Assembly (NCBI GenBank): GCA_036346205.1
Contig: JARFJB010002143.1
Coordinates: forward strand, 806,001-870,000
DNA from: Vesta saturnalis
Taxonomy: Eukaryota; Arthropoda; Insecta; Coleoptera; Lampyridae
Direction of reading: 5' to 3'
DNA: 64,000 nucleotides
Position 1 is the stretch's first letter. The number at the start of each line of letters is the position of its first letter. Below are positions 43,990 to 55,764 of this stretch, piece after piece. Made by a program: the position numbers and the translations under genes. The notes beneath the pieces were generated by a model that was given only the letters and a program-made list of their open reading frames with translations, was not told where the DNA came from and made no database searches.

Positions 43990-44944
43990 TGAAGAACAGT
44001 GTTTAGATTAAGTGGGAACAAGCCACAAGCATTAGTATTCCGTAGTCCGTGTTGTTACGCTGTTTAATGTATGTAAAAAATTTTTGAACAAGGTGGGAAA
44101 CATGTCTTTTGGGCACAGTATTTAGTCGCAGAATGCCACATCGAGTGGCTGGCAAATGTGTCGAATTGGCGACTAAGCATACAAAATCAATGTCGTTTTC
44201 ATTGCAAAGTTGTAGTACCTCGGGGTCCATATGCAACAAGCCTTTCTAGAGCATGAATCTTCCCCAGGGTCATTTGTTTTCCACGTGTCATATAATGAAC
44301 ATTTTATAAATGACGTAGAGTGGCAACAAATGCCATCTGCACAGCCGAAAACCATTATTGTTGTACAGCTTTTCATATATGCAATTTTTCTTCCCTGGAT
44401 CGTCCGAAAGGTTAGATTTATTGTAATTAAATATGTTTGATGAAGGGAAGTTTTTAATGACATTTTCTGTATTATCGAAAAACTGTTCTAAAGTTTCTTT
44501 TGAAACGACAGCTCTGGATCTCTTAATATTAGTTGCTACTCTTTGACTATAAGTGTTTTTGCCTTTCGAGCAAATTATATGCCCAGTCAGCTGCAGGTAT
44601 ATTAGTTTGAAATCTGGCAATAACAACTCTTTTTCTATCTAAATAGTATTTTGCCATCATGCGTATATCGAATAAGATTAAAGGAAATCCCCAGTTTCCG
44701 TATTTTGCTGCTGCTTGAAGAATTGCTTGCTCCTCCTCGTAACTAAATATGGGAGGCCGTCCAGGTTTTCGCCCATACATTCCTTTGAATTTGTTATAAA
44801 TAAAGTCCCAAATGGAATTTTGTACTTGTCAGATGGTGCTCGAATGCTTAAACTCCCATTGGCTATTTCCTCAAGGGCCTTTTCCAACGTTTCTGGCAAA
44901 TAATCTGCATAAGAACGAGATCCAGGTATTCTTTTGTGAGCCAT
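43990..44944 (-). pseudogene. pogo-type DDE transposase, frameshifted
   Basis: Start ATG at about 44944: MAHKRIPGSRSYADYLPETL, then an HTH_psq-like block ANGSLSIRAPSDKYKIPFGT and, after a frameshift, YGRKPGRPPIFSYEEEQAIL. The second half has KRSRAVVSKETLEQFFDN, VIKNFPSSNIFNYNKSNLSD, DDPGKK, DTWKTNDPGEDSC, then blocks resembling the second and third catalytic motifs (FVCLVANSTHLPA, ICQPLDVA) in other frames down to about 44000. In NFTDDPG-type relatives the first catalytic Asp sits in NYDETN; here NYNKSN lacks it, so it is dead even apart from frameshifts. It ends near 43990. No TIRs identified. Confidence 0.75.
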
Positions 44945-45439
44945 TTTCCACAAAAAAAACAACATTTTTACATTTAAAAACGCTTGGAGTATCATTGATC
45001 ACACGCATGCTGTGTCCAATGTTACCCCATACCCCCTGGCAAAATTACCTCAGTCATTAAACGGAATTGTTACGCCACTGTCTATACATATGGGTCTGAT
45101 TTAATTATGTAAGCAATTGTACTAATAGTCAAACAAAAGCCTAAAATCTAAAACTTACCTGTGCAGTGGGAAATTTATTTCACTAAGAAAAAACACGTAA
45201 AATAATGGCTGACCTTGTATCACGCTTCGTCTGCGTTCAACAATCGACTGTACCACGCGGCCATTGAACGTTGCTGATAGGACCATGCAAGTGTAAACCT
45301 GAGTGGGAGAAATTGATCACGTTCGAGAACTAACGGTAAGGGAAGCTCTTTTGTATTAGGGGAAAGTGATGGTCTCCATTCTACGCTACTCATAGCGACA
45401 TAAATGAGTCTTCGCAAACAAGTAGTGAACTGCGAATAA

Positions 45440-45930
45440 ATTAATATAAAGATAAAGTTGGCCGGAGAACAAATTTTATGTTTTATTCGTATAAAAAATC
45501 CATTTTCGGGAAAATTGACATTTTTTGTACTAATGGAACAAATGACTATTTTTTATATTTCATTAAAACATAACTTATTTGGTATCATTAGATAGGTGTT
45601 TTAAAGATCTTACTGGCCCTTGGGGCTGACATTTGAAATGTGTGAATTATTTGAGAAAAACATTGTCATCTTTCACCAGCTGTTGTGATATAAAAAACAA
45701 TCAAACAGCAATTGTTTCCGGACCTTACGTCAACTAAGCATCATTTTAAGACAATTTTACTTTCATTATTTGATATCTAAGCCTCCGTAAATAATGAAAC
45801 TTTGCGTACGTACATAGGAAGATACGCAGAATTCAAATACGTAAAAATATACAAGGTCTCCACCTGTAAAAATGAAAAGTTGAGGTCACTTCCGGCGAAA
45901 CTAAGAGCGACAAAAACAGTTGAAATTCTC
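45440..45930. repeat. inverted repeat, right copy
   Basis: Reverse complement partner of 31290-31800, which see. Confidence 0.7.
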
Positions 45931-47070
45931 CAAAATACTGCAAAATACTTACTGTATAGCTGTACAAAAATTAATTCTAATAACTTTAAATATAAATGTT
46001 TTATTATAGTTTATAAGATTGTCTACACCCGATATAAACCAAAAAATGCAACGTTATACGAGCAAAATATGTAGGGATATTTTTAAAGGTGATTCAATTT
46101 TAGATACGTTTTCTTAACGTTGCTTTCGTAAATATATCGAAAATTTAGGGTAAAAAGTGTTGGTTCCTTTTTTCAAGCTAATTTAATTTTAAACAAATTT
46201 TCTTAATAGAAGTTATTCGTAGGTAATAAATAATCCCTAAAAAGGTCAAACTTTAAATAAATTTCAAAATCTTTGCAATAATTTGTATTTAATGTTAAGG
46301 GTTACACACCAGGGACAAGTTTCGACAGTAATATCATCAGACTAATACAGTACATAAAAAATTACTAAATATAAAACAATATTGTTCACTGATAATGAGG
46401 TTTTGTTTCGTTTGAACCAAAAGTGATCAAACCTTGGCATACAATCTATAAAAGGGCTGAAGTTCGAATAAATTTGAAAACAAGATCAACAAGTCTTCAC
46501 GCGTTTAGCTCATGTTAATTAAAACACTAAAGTACTAAAAACATTTTGAATTGATCGCAGTAAAATTGTACAAAATCCAACATTATATGACATCTTAATA
46601 ATTCATGAAAAACCTATTTATGAAATCAGACATTAATGTATTCTTACAACAATTTATTCAAAAACAAATTAAATTCTCATAACGCCAAAAATACAACAGT
46701 CGTAAAAAACCTTCATTCAAAACAAATTGAATTCTTAAAATACGGTAATTGTGAAAAACATTTTATTAAAAAAAAAGTGCTTATAATTGACGCAACAAAG
46801 ATATTTAAATAATGAATTTTCAACAAATATACTAATTTACTAATAATTTAATTATGATGAAGTTAAATGCAAATTATCGAAACTCACGGGCAATGTTTTT
46901 TTTTTTATTTTAACATAATAAAATTGTATCAATTAAGTATTATACATTTTACTATTAGAGTTTTTAGAAGAATATTTACCGTATCAAATTCCAATAATTG
47001 TGTAATATTGAGAAACAGCTTTGAATTTTGATACCACATCGAACTTTCACTTTTAACGGCTGTGATTTAA
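45931..47070. other. AT-rich spacer
   Basis: Nothing recognised; poly-A/T runs are frequent. Confidence 0.5.
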
Positions 47071-47084
47071 CTTGCGCCATTTGA

Positions 47085-49645
47085 AAAAAAATGATTGTTT
47101 TGATGTTAACGTACAATTTGTAACGCCATCTTGTAGTATAATTTAAGTTAGCCACCTTGTGGTATAATTAGAACTTAGCATACAGTCTGTGACGCCGTAT
47201 TATGGTATGATTAGAGGTTAGCATACAGTTTGCAACGCCATCTCTTGCAATTTAAAATTTACACTTCCAACTCTAAATACCATTTCATGGTATAATTGGA
47301 AGTTAACTTCCCAAACAATTTTTCGGTTTACAAATTTTCACCAGGGTTAAAAAAAAGTTTCATGTGACACTGATATAGTCGCTATAGTTTAAAAAGTTAA
47401 CACTAAAGATAGAAGACGCCATGTTTAAAATAGCTTAGCTAATAAGCAATTACCCAATCAAGCACCAAACATACCAAAGCAAATAACACATTTCGAAAAA
47501 TCTAGTAGCAAACAAGTACATACGCAAATACCTGAACATACAAACAAAGAAATAGCAATAAAGAAAGCACAAAACATGTAAACACCATAAACATACAAAT
47601 CCTCAAACAAACAAAAACCACACATATGCACGCACTCACTTACACACCCGCATATCTACATACCTTTACATAAACACACTCTCGTACGTACGTACGCACA
47701 CACGCGTGCGCGCATATTTCACATTTCACATTTTTAGTGATTACATAATATGCATGAGTCACTGCTATTTCCTGAATTTGCTTTAAGGGTATATGTAATA
47801 AGTATGAGTCATTTTAATGGTGTAGCGAAACGGTAGAAGGGTGATCCATCGGTGTGTCGCGAACATTCGGGAAAACACTGTAAAATAATTGGTACCCACC
47901 CCTGGATTACGCTTTATTTCGTGAAACTCAATAAACCATAGGCGTGACCTACCGATGGGTCACGCTTTGTTAAAAAAACTCAAGTGCGCCGTGATGGGTC
48001 TCGTAACATATCAGGATCATATTCTGATAATTATTTTCCGTAATCAGAATTTGATTCTGCACATGCACGCTAATCTGATCACGCTGGATGCTGCACTGCG
48101 ACGATAGACCAAGATGCTGTGCTTGAATAAGGTCTTTTGAATCTACCGGTGGAGTGCGCATGTGTTTTTTAACGAATAAACGTCACCCACTAGAGGGATA
48201 TGCTTGTATATTTATTGAAATAAGGTCTTTTTGAGTACCACCGGTAAACCACACTTCTATTTTTTGTTCAGTACCATTAAAGTAACTAATGCTTATTAGT
48301 TAGCCTCAAAAATTTCAGGAAAAACCGCTGACTCATACTTATTATCTAATTACTAAACATGATAAGGTCTGATTTGAATGCACGTTTGCGTATTTACTTG
48401 GTAGCTAGTTTCTTTGTTTGGACTTTTCGTCTTTGTATGCTAGCACAATGTGTTTGTTCACGTGTTTTTATATGCGTGTGTGTGTGTGGTGAGGTGCTTG
48501 TGTAATTGTTTGTAATGTTAAATAGCTTGTTTTGGGGCGGTTTCTAATTAAATATTCTACCTTCATTGGTATGTTTTCTTGCTTGTTTCGTACAAGTTTG
48601 ATGCATTTAGGTGTTAGTTAGTGTTCATTTATACTTGTTGTCTTTGTATGTTTAAGGGGTTAACTGTTTTATGATTGGAAGGAGCTTACTTCATCGTTAG
48701 TTTTTTGTTTGTATATATGTGGGTTTACGTGTTTGGTTGTTTGCTTATATGTTTGCTAGCTACTAGATTTTTGCATGCTTTACTTTTTTTTGTATGTTTT
48801 CATTTAAGCACGGTTTGTTTGGTTGTTCATTGCGTAGTTTCTTCTGCTTTGAGTGTTGCGTATTGCATATGTACTTGTTTGTGTGTATATATGTTTGCGG
48901 GGTTTACATATGATGTACTTGGAAACTACATTATTTGTTTTGGGGATACCTGTTTGCGTGATTCTATTGTTTATTTATTGTTGACGTGTTTGTATGTGTG
49001 TAAGTGGTTAGGTGCTTGTGTACTTGTTATCATATTAAATAGATTGTTTAGCTTCTTTAATTTGGCCGTTTGGGTTGTTTCTTATTGCATGTTTTATCTT
49101 CTTTGGTATGTTTTCTTGCTCGTTTCGTACAGGTTTGATGTGTGTGGGTGTTTGTTGGCTAGTTTCTTTTGTTTTTGGGGTTGCGTGTTTGCGTGCTTGC
49201 TTGTTTGTGTGTTTGTATTCTTACGGGGTTTACATATTTTATTCTCGGCGTTTAGTTAATTGCTAGTTTCTTTGTGTGCGTGTTTGTGAATTTACGTGTT
49301 TGTGTTTGCGTATGTGCTTGTGTGGTACTAGATTCCTTAGCTTATCTAATTTGGAAGTTTTGTTTGCTTCTGATTGCTTGTTATAGTTGCTATGGTATGT
49401 TTTCATGCTTGTTAGGATATTTGCGTGTTGGCTAAGCTGTTTTTAGTCGTGGTTTTTTCTATCTTTAATGTAAACTTTTTTTAAACTACAACGGTTTCAT
49501 ACCAATGTCACATGAAAGTTGTTTTTTAACCTTAGGGAAAACCCGTGAAAATTGTTTCGCAAGATAACTTCTAATCGTACCAAGATATGGTGATTCAAAT
49601 TATTTGCTAACTTTTAATTGCATTACAAGATAGCTGTACACCAAA
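47085..49645. mobile_element. foldback-like element with long modular inverted arms
   Basis: The left arm (47085-47745) and right arm (about 48470-49645) are inverted relatives. AACAATTTT and TTTCATGTGACA (47320-47370) match AAAATTGTTTC and TGTCACATGAAAG (49508-49560) in reverse complement. The left arm is CA-rich with CACACA/CGTACGTACG, the right arm GT-rich. The outer left arm has 3-4 tandem units like ACGCCATCTTGTAGTATAATT..AGTTAGCATACAG. The middle holds a nested TAATAAGTATGAGTCA inverted pair (47797 and 48331). No transposase. It resembles foldback elements, but the family is not identified. Confidence 0.65.
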
Positions 49646-49789
49646 AGAGAGAAATAGTGAATGAACTCGTTAAGAGAAAACAACAGAGCCCGGTAAAGTG
49701 CATTTTACATCATCAGAGCCTATAAAGGAAAAACTTTATTAAACAGTGTAAAATATAGAAATACATTTTTCTGAAAAGTAATAAAAGTT

Positions 49790-49817
49790 GGAGATGCCGG
49801 GAATCGAACCCAGGACC
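49790..49817 (-). ncRNA. tRNA 3' half-like sequence
   Basis: On the minus strand, GGTCCTGGGTTCGATTCCC then GGCATCTCC has a T-arm (CTGGG TTCGATT CCCGG) and an acceptor 3' strand. No matching 5' half is found upstream, so it is a fragment, possibly of a SINE or an element end. Confidence 0.6.
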
Positions 49818-49829
49818 TTATTTTATGTA

Positions 49830-50634
49830 TGTGTAAAAATGGTTAAAGTTTACACTTTCATACTACTATGAGTAGACTGAAATGAATGACAATGAAGAGC
49901 GCTGTCGTCTGCAAAGCAACGTATCGGGTTAGTCGTTGAAGAAACAAGATCGTTTATGTATATAATGTGTAGAAGCGATTACTGATCCTTGTGGCACGTC
50001 CCCGTTAATGCCAACTTTTTTGCAAAAAAGCCATCAAATACGACCCGTATTTGTCTTTTACCAAGAAAACTGAAAACCCAATTGATGAAGGTACCCAAAC
50101 GAGGTGAGCTTGATAAGTGAACACTTATGCCAAATTTGGTCAAATGCGTTTGAAATATCTAAAGCGACTAAAACTGATTTGTCGGAGCGTTCGGATCTAT
50201 TGTTTTAATGTTAGGTCACATGTGAAAGAAGTTTATCTGTTGAACGACTGCCTAAAACCATATTGGTGGTCACTAGGGAGTTTGTTAGATTCAGGGAATG
50301 AGAGTAGTTAATGATTGATGTTTTTTTTACTTGGCTAGACAAAATGGAAGTGATGACAATTGGTCTTGTCGCCTTTTTTGGAAATATGTTGAGCATTTGT
50401 TAACTTCCATGATTGAATAGAGCTTATGTAGGACTGTTACTAATTCGGGGAAGCCTTTAAGACGATATCTGAAATGCCATCTGGGCCAGTCGCCTTAGGG
50501 GATTAAGTCCGCTGAGCATCGATTCTAGGAGCTTGTATCGAAAATGAATTGGTTTGTAGAGTATGAAGAAGAGTTGACTAGGGGCACATCTGTTCCAGAA
50601 TCATCAAGAACGAGTTTGATGCAAATAAATCAGC

Positions 50635-50696
<62 letters not shown>

Positions 50697-51770
50697 ATAC
50701 ATATGTCAAAAATGTCATGGGAGTAAATGCAGATGTAGCTAGTTCATTGCATTTTCGTTGTTCAAACAATTTTTTTGCTTTAGTGATAACACTTTTGCAA
50801 ATGGCCAACTTAGTCTACATGTATGACTCTCGATCGTTTTATTAGATTTCTATTTGGTTTAAGGTTTATTTTTAAAAAATATTGTATCAGCACAAGCCCT
50901 ATTGAATCAGGATAGGTACACTAGAATCCTCTATACGATTTTGTTTTTCGGAAATGTATAACTCCATGCCCATCACTTCAGACATTGAAAGAGCAATCCC
51001 CAAAGACTAGAAAGACTTAAAACAATATTCACCCCATGGAAAGGTTGCAAAGAAATCCCGTAAACCACTGAATTTAGCTGATTTAAAACATCACAAGGTT
51101 CTATCGTTGTTGTGAACAGCGGAGGAATTAGTGACACTAGAAATTATTTCTATTAGAAAGAATTGAAGTTTTATAAATACATGGGATGGATATAAGAAAG
51201 AGGTCTAGAAAATGTATAGTATGGTTAGTGTTATCCGGGATTCTTGTGGGTTCAGAAATCACGTGAAATAGCAAATAGTTTTATACTAAGACCAGCAGGA
51301 TTAGTAGTAGATGAAAATTAAAGCCAATTGGAGTTACGAACATTAAAATCTCCCAGAATTCAGATATCGTATTGTGAGATCTATAAATGCAACAGTAGAA
51401 ATTCTGAAATTTAGAATCAGAATGTTCGAATTTTTTATCTCCCAAAGAAGAAATTCTTTTGCGAGCGATGTTGTCCTTGAGATAAAGTAAAGTTAGAATG
51501 AAGATTGTATTGGAGTAATTGCAGCTTTCAGAGTAAACTTGGGTTTCAGATAGAAACAAATGTCATGTTGTAATTGTTCAAGATGTTGGTGAACAGCATT
51601 AAGATTAGACCTGATACCACGGATGTTACAATAATGGATCAGAAAGTGAGTACTTTCGATCATCGATGTCGGTTGGCTGCTGACCTTCCCGACATCCGAA
51701 CGTGACAGGATTTTACGCCTGGTATTTTTTACCCTAGAAACATCCATTATTTTTTTTAGTTTTCGACTTT
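49830..51770 (-). pseudogene. Jockey/I-type non-LTR retrotransposon, broken
   Basis: The endonuclease part (51770-51100) reads FLIHYCNIRGIRSNLNAVHQ, HLEQLQHDICF, RISSLGDKKFEHSD, CIYRSHNTISEFWEI and GDFNVRNSNWL, in two frames. The RT part (50400-49850) reads QYGFRQS, RSTDKLLSHVT, SVLVALDISNAFDQIWHKC (motif A), then GFQFSW and GDVPQGSVIA in the VPQG motif, and FND at the motif C approach near 49920. The section between EN and RT (50700-51000) is degraded and holds a (TA)n. Stops and frameshifts are numerous. The 3' end is near a tRNA-half motif at 49.8 kb. Confidence 0.8.
50639..50690. repeat. (TA)n microsatellite
   Basis: About 52 bp of alternating TA followed by TGTATGTATATACATATG, inside the LINE fragment. 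Confidence 0.95.
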
Positions 51771-51879
51771 TAACCTGATAGAAAGACCATTGTGGCGAGA
51801 AGAAGAATAGGATGAGAATGGTTTAAGGATAAAGATACAGAGACTGGCGGCTCGTATCAAGCTCGGAAAATACCCAATA

Positions 51880-53810
51880 TTAAGAAGTCCATCGTAAGGG
51901 TGGTTGTACCTCGAAGCCTTTTTAAGTGATACATGAAACCAAATTTTTCTTTGTACGTCTTAAAAGCAGTGAATCTTGGTTGGCAGCTTGTGTGCACTGC
52001 ACTGTAGTTTATCTTAAAATTTTTTTCTAGAGAAAAGTCAGGGATTTATTTCATCATCTTTTTCATATGGAAACATTTTCTTCTACTTTTTACATTTTTA
52101 AATGTGGGTTCAATATCGGCTTCATCCGCTAGTTCTCTAGCTGTCACTAATGCAGAGACAAATCCATTAAGTCACTTAACGAATGTTTTCAAATGTTGAA
52201 CTGCTGCATCTAAATGCATATTAATATTTTGCCACATCTTACTGATAGCATGTATTTTGACCAGGATGTCATACTATACTACAATTGATACCACGAATTC
52301 ATATGATGATATTTCATATTCCAATGATTGACATTCGCTGATCAAAACAGTCCGTACTTCTTTCTTCGCGTGAAGTTATGAAGGCTTTACAAACATTACT
52401 CACTTGGTACCTCACAGCCTTTATTAACTCACTTCTGCACTCCCATCTCGTCTCAGGAAGAGGTTTAAGAGTAATATCAACATGTGACTTGACTTGAGAA
52501 ACCCAAAACCAGATTCCTGTTGTGACTCCCGCAAGGAACAAAGAATGCCAAGGGATTTATATTGAGTCGCTGGCTTTGTACACCACTCCGTTATCCTTGT
52601 CTTGACTTCTGCAGTTTGAAAGGGACAAGCCAAAGTCATTTAATTCATTAATTATATAGTCAGCCAACTTCCCGCCTGTAGTTTTCTCAACAGCTACCAA
52701 TCCCACTTCGGCTGTGTCTTTATTCACTATTATGATGATTGAAAGCTGCCCAATTCGTGCAATATCTCGAATGCAATCAAGGATTATAGCAAAATATTTA
52801 ATTAACTGCACAGTGTGGATTATTTTTTATTTTATGTGGTTGCGCATTAGCTCGATAAATTCATTCTGAATTGTCTTACTCATGTAGTGGGTTTTACTCA
52901 ACCCTGTCCCATCGATAACCTGTTGCAAGTGCTCTTGAAGTGTACAGTCAAATCTAGCTATTAACTTGATCAAATCCAAAAAGTTGCCGCTTGAAATGAA
53001 TGCAAGAATTCTTCGTGTCCTCTGAAAGACAAGTTGTAGACAAATAAGAACGTAAGGATTGCTAACAACCTCTCTAAAATATCTTTCCACCGCTATTGTT
53101 CACTTCGAAGCTGAATCTGGGTTTCAGCATCAATAGTATTCCCTCTAGACAAGCGTTTAGTTAGAACCAGCCATTTCACCATACATTCTTTATGGAATTT
53201 ATTATTTTCATGAGATTTTAATTTATCAAGCAAATGTTACCAGTCGTTGAAGCCTTCATAACAACCAAGAGTACCATAGAGTTTGATGTTGGAGTTAGCA
53301 GCAAACAAACGACATGCAAAATAGTAACTCGGAATAAACCATCTATCGCCTATCCTGTCTCTCATCATACAAGTGTTTTTGTATATCGGACTAAAATGTT
53401 TTCCAGTTTCGTGTAGGGGGTAAGAATTTATCTTGACTTTTACGGGTCCATTTTTAACAATACTTGTAAGATCTGAGTTAGTTAATGTTTTTGGCCACAG
53501 AAATGGGTCACTGAAATTAAGGTTAGTTGTGAAGGGGAAATTGATGTTGACAGTTTCCTCGTGTGAGACTCTCGGCATTTCACTGATATCATTGTTGACC
53601 AGTAGGTATTCCGCTGATTCGGAATATATTGTATTAAGTTCCACATGAGGGTTAATTACGCCACTGGGACCTGCCACATCAGGAAATACACAGCTCACTT
53701 TTACTTGGCAGTCAATGGACTCAGAAGGGGAAACTGGAGATTTTGAGATTAAAACTAAATATATCACTATCCCTATTTTTTTAAATCTAAATGTACCAAG
53801 ATGCAAACAC
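51880..53810 (-). pseudogene. hAT-superfamily transposase (TTF zinc finger, DUF4371 type), broken
   Basis: The N-terminus near 53500 has DPFLWPKTLTNSDLTSIVKN and GPVKVKINSYPLHETGKHFS. A TTF-type zinc finger follows with CMMRDRIGDRWFIPSYYFAC and CYEGFNDW. Then, with frameshifts, come AETQIQLRSEQ, SSGNFLDLIKLIARFDCTLQEH, LSKTHYMSKTIQNEFIELM, YFAIILDCIRDIARIGQLSI (first catalytic Asp region, about 52780), GLSLSNCRSQDKDNG (second Asp region) and FVPCGSHN-like sequence. The domain after the second Asp is degraded (LLKPLPETRWECRSELIKA at 52440; FKNVKSRRKC near 52080). The C-terminal dimerisation domain is missing, cut near 51880 next to the LINE 5' end. Confidence 0.8.
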
Positions 53811-55760
53811 GAAAACCTGATAACTAACCACGGCCGATTCTGGTAGGAAACTAAATACCGAGTCGCCGCAAGACAGCCGACTCGTTCCGTGATCGATTAA
53901 GATCTATCATGATATGTTAATTTGAATGTATTTTTCCATTACCAGTATTTTAAGTCGAGTCTTACGGGCAATGTCTATTGAAAGTTCGAAATTTATACCT
54001 AAATTAAAATTTTCAACGGCGCGGGGCCCTGGGCGGCCGCCCTTCTCGCCCACCCTTGGATCCGCCACTGCTAAAAGAAGTAATTGAAGAGGTAACACTG
54101 TTGGGCATTTCTGAATGGATAACAAAAGTAGACAACCGGAAGGAATGACAGAAAATAGCAAATACTGTCTAATCTCACGGCTCGTTTGTAAGCATACAGT
54201 CGACAATAAAGCTTCATTTGTGAATGGATCCATTAATTAGTATTTATGGCCATTAATGAGTATTGGAGATATATGGATAATAACAGGGTAATGATAGTGT
54301 AGAGGATGCGGATATAAATTGCAAAATAATGGCATCATAAACTTTGTTTTTATTTCTTTTCTTAATATGTTCTTAATTTAGATTATTGATAAGCGCGGCT
54401 TCCGGTTTTTATGACGAGCATTGATTAGTTGTAGGCCGCCAATTTGCTAGCAAAAGAGCACCGACAACGAACTCCCTTTTTTTTAATTTGGTGATTTCCT
54501 GGCAGAAGTATAATTATGTACAGGAGCAATAAAAATGATTAAAAAAAATAAAATAAAATGCAGTTGCACGTGAATGCTTACCCAAAAATAACTAAGAAAT
54601 AGAGGATCTAAATGCCAGTGAGGTCAGAACTCCTACATTAAGATAGCCAAACATAAATAGAAAAAATATATTAACTTAGTTAACGAAGTAATAAAAAAAA
54701 AAATGTATATCAAGTCACGATTTTGGTTTTGGAAATTTAAAAATATTTTCTAATCCTGCATAGCTTAGTTATTTTTGGAGAAACGTGTGTTGCCGGAATA
54801 GAATGAATGCACTTGAATATTTTAGTTCCACTACATGGTCCTTATTAATATCAAGTTTAGGTGCAACTGCGATGAAAGTTTTATTTTTAACACAGCGCCA
54901 CTTAATTACTTTAGGACATTAAAAGTGTTCATCTCGCTTAGTCTATTTTGGAATGCTTTTTGGCCATTTCTATTTCGTAAGATTTGAAGTTGTAAAGCTC
55001 ACTTTTACCCATTGAACTGTATAACTTATACAGTTCAATGCTTTTACCATACAGGTACTTAACCTCAAAATCACTAAGAAGTTTGATAAATATTAAATAT
55101 TGATCTTTTCTATTAAGAATTAGCATCCACTTGATTATGTAAAGCGGGTAAATTTAAAGGTTTTTCACATCGACCTGATTACAGTAGAATTTACATATAT
55201 CTTCAAATTGCATTAATTATTACAGACCTCAACATTACATTACTGTAACTTTTGCATACATGTGATTACCATCAATTTATATAATTATTTAAACATGAGA
55301 ATTAGATCGACACATATATTACGTTCATTCTTAAACATTCAAACTGGAATTATCTACTTTATAATAGATAATTAAATCAATTAACACAAATATGTGTGCA
55401 TAGGCTGATTGAAAACAACTTGTACTTATTTTTTTTATATTTAAAGTACTTCCTATTTTAATATTCATTATTTTTATTAATTTTAAATAAATCTTGTGAC
55501 ACTATCGACCATTTACAGTAGATATAATATAAATTAATATTGAATCGTTAATTACATTTAGTAAATTGACAGAATATCGCTTGCTATATTAACATTAATA
55601 CCACTGTGTTTAGAAGGTATAATTTAACTTAACTTAAGTTAATCTTCACGCCATTCCCTTGCGTAGTAAGCAAAACAATCCCTGCCTCTTATTTATTTTT
55701 GATTCACAATCTTTCTCCATGCTTTCCTATCTCCGCATACCTCCCTAGCTTCCGCAAGAT
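53811..55760. other. AT-rich spacer with one palindrome
   Basis: No gene recognised. A GC-rich patch at 54010-54060 (GGGCGGCCGCCC) has no coding support. Confidence 0.5.
55010..55040. repeat. perfect 15-bp inverted repeat with 1-nt centre
   Basis: CATTGAACTGTATAA, C, TTATACAGTTCAATG. No run of U follows in either direction to suggest a Pol III terminator. Confidence 0.9.
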
Positions 55761-55764
55761 TCAT

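Noticed and set aside
45220..45417. 65-residue minus-strand frame ending LLNADEA
   Set aside because: Coding-like by composition, but I could not connect it to the nearby pogo transposase or any other family.
48675..49259. 194-residue hydrophobic reading frame resembling a membrane protein
   Set aside because: It translates the GT-rich, TTTG-repetitive right arm of the foldback-like element. Leu/Phe/Val/Cys richness follows from the base composition, and no family is recognisable.
50117..50396. Two opposite-strand frames of about 60 residues
   Set aside because: Part of the minus-strand LINE RT in several frames; the plus-strand frame is a shadow.
54283..54296. ATAACAGGGTAAT, similar to the core of a homing endonuclease site; GTAACAGGGTAATG also at 25978 in element B
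   Set aside because: Partial match only; in element B it is part of the TIR. No homing endonuclease gene or intron context.
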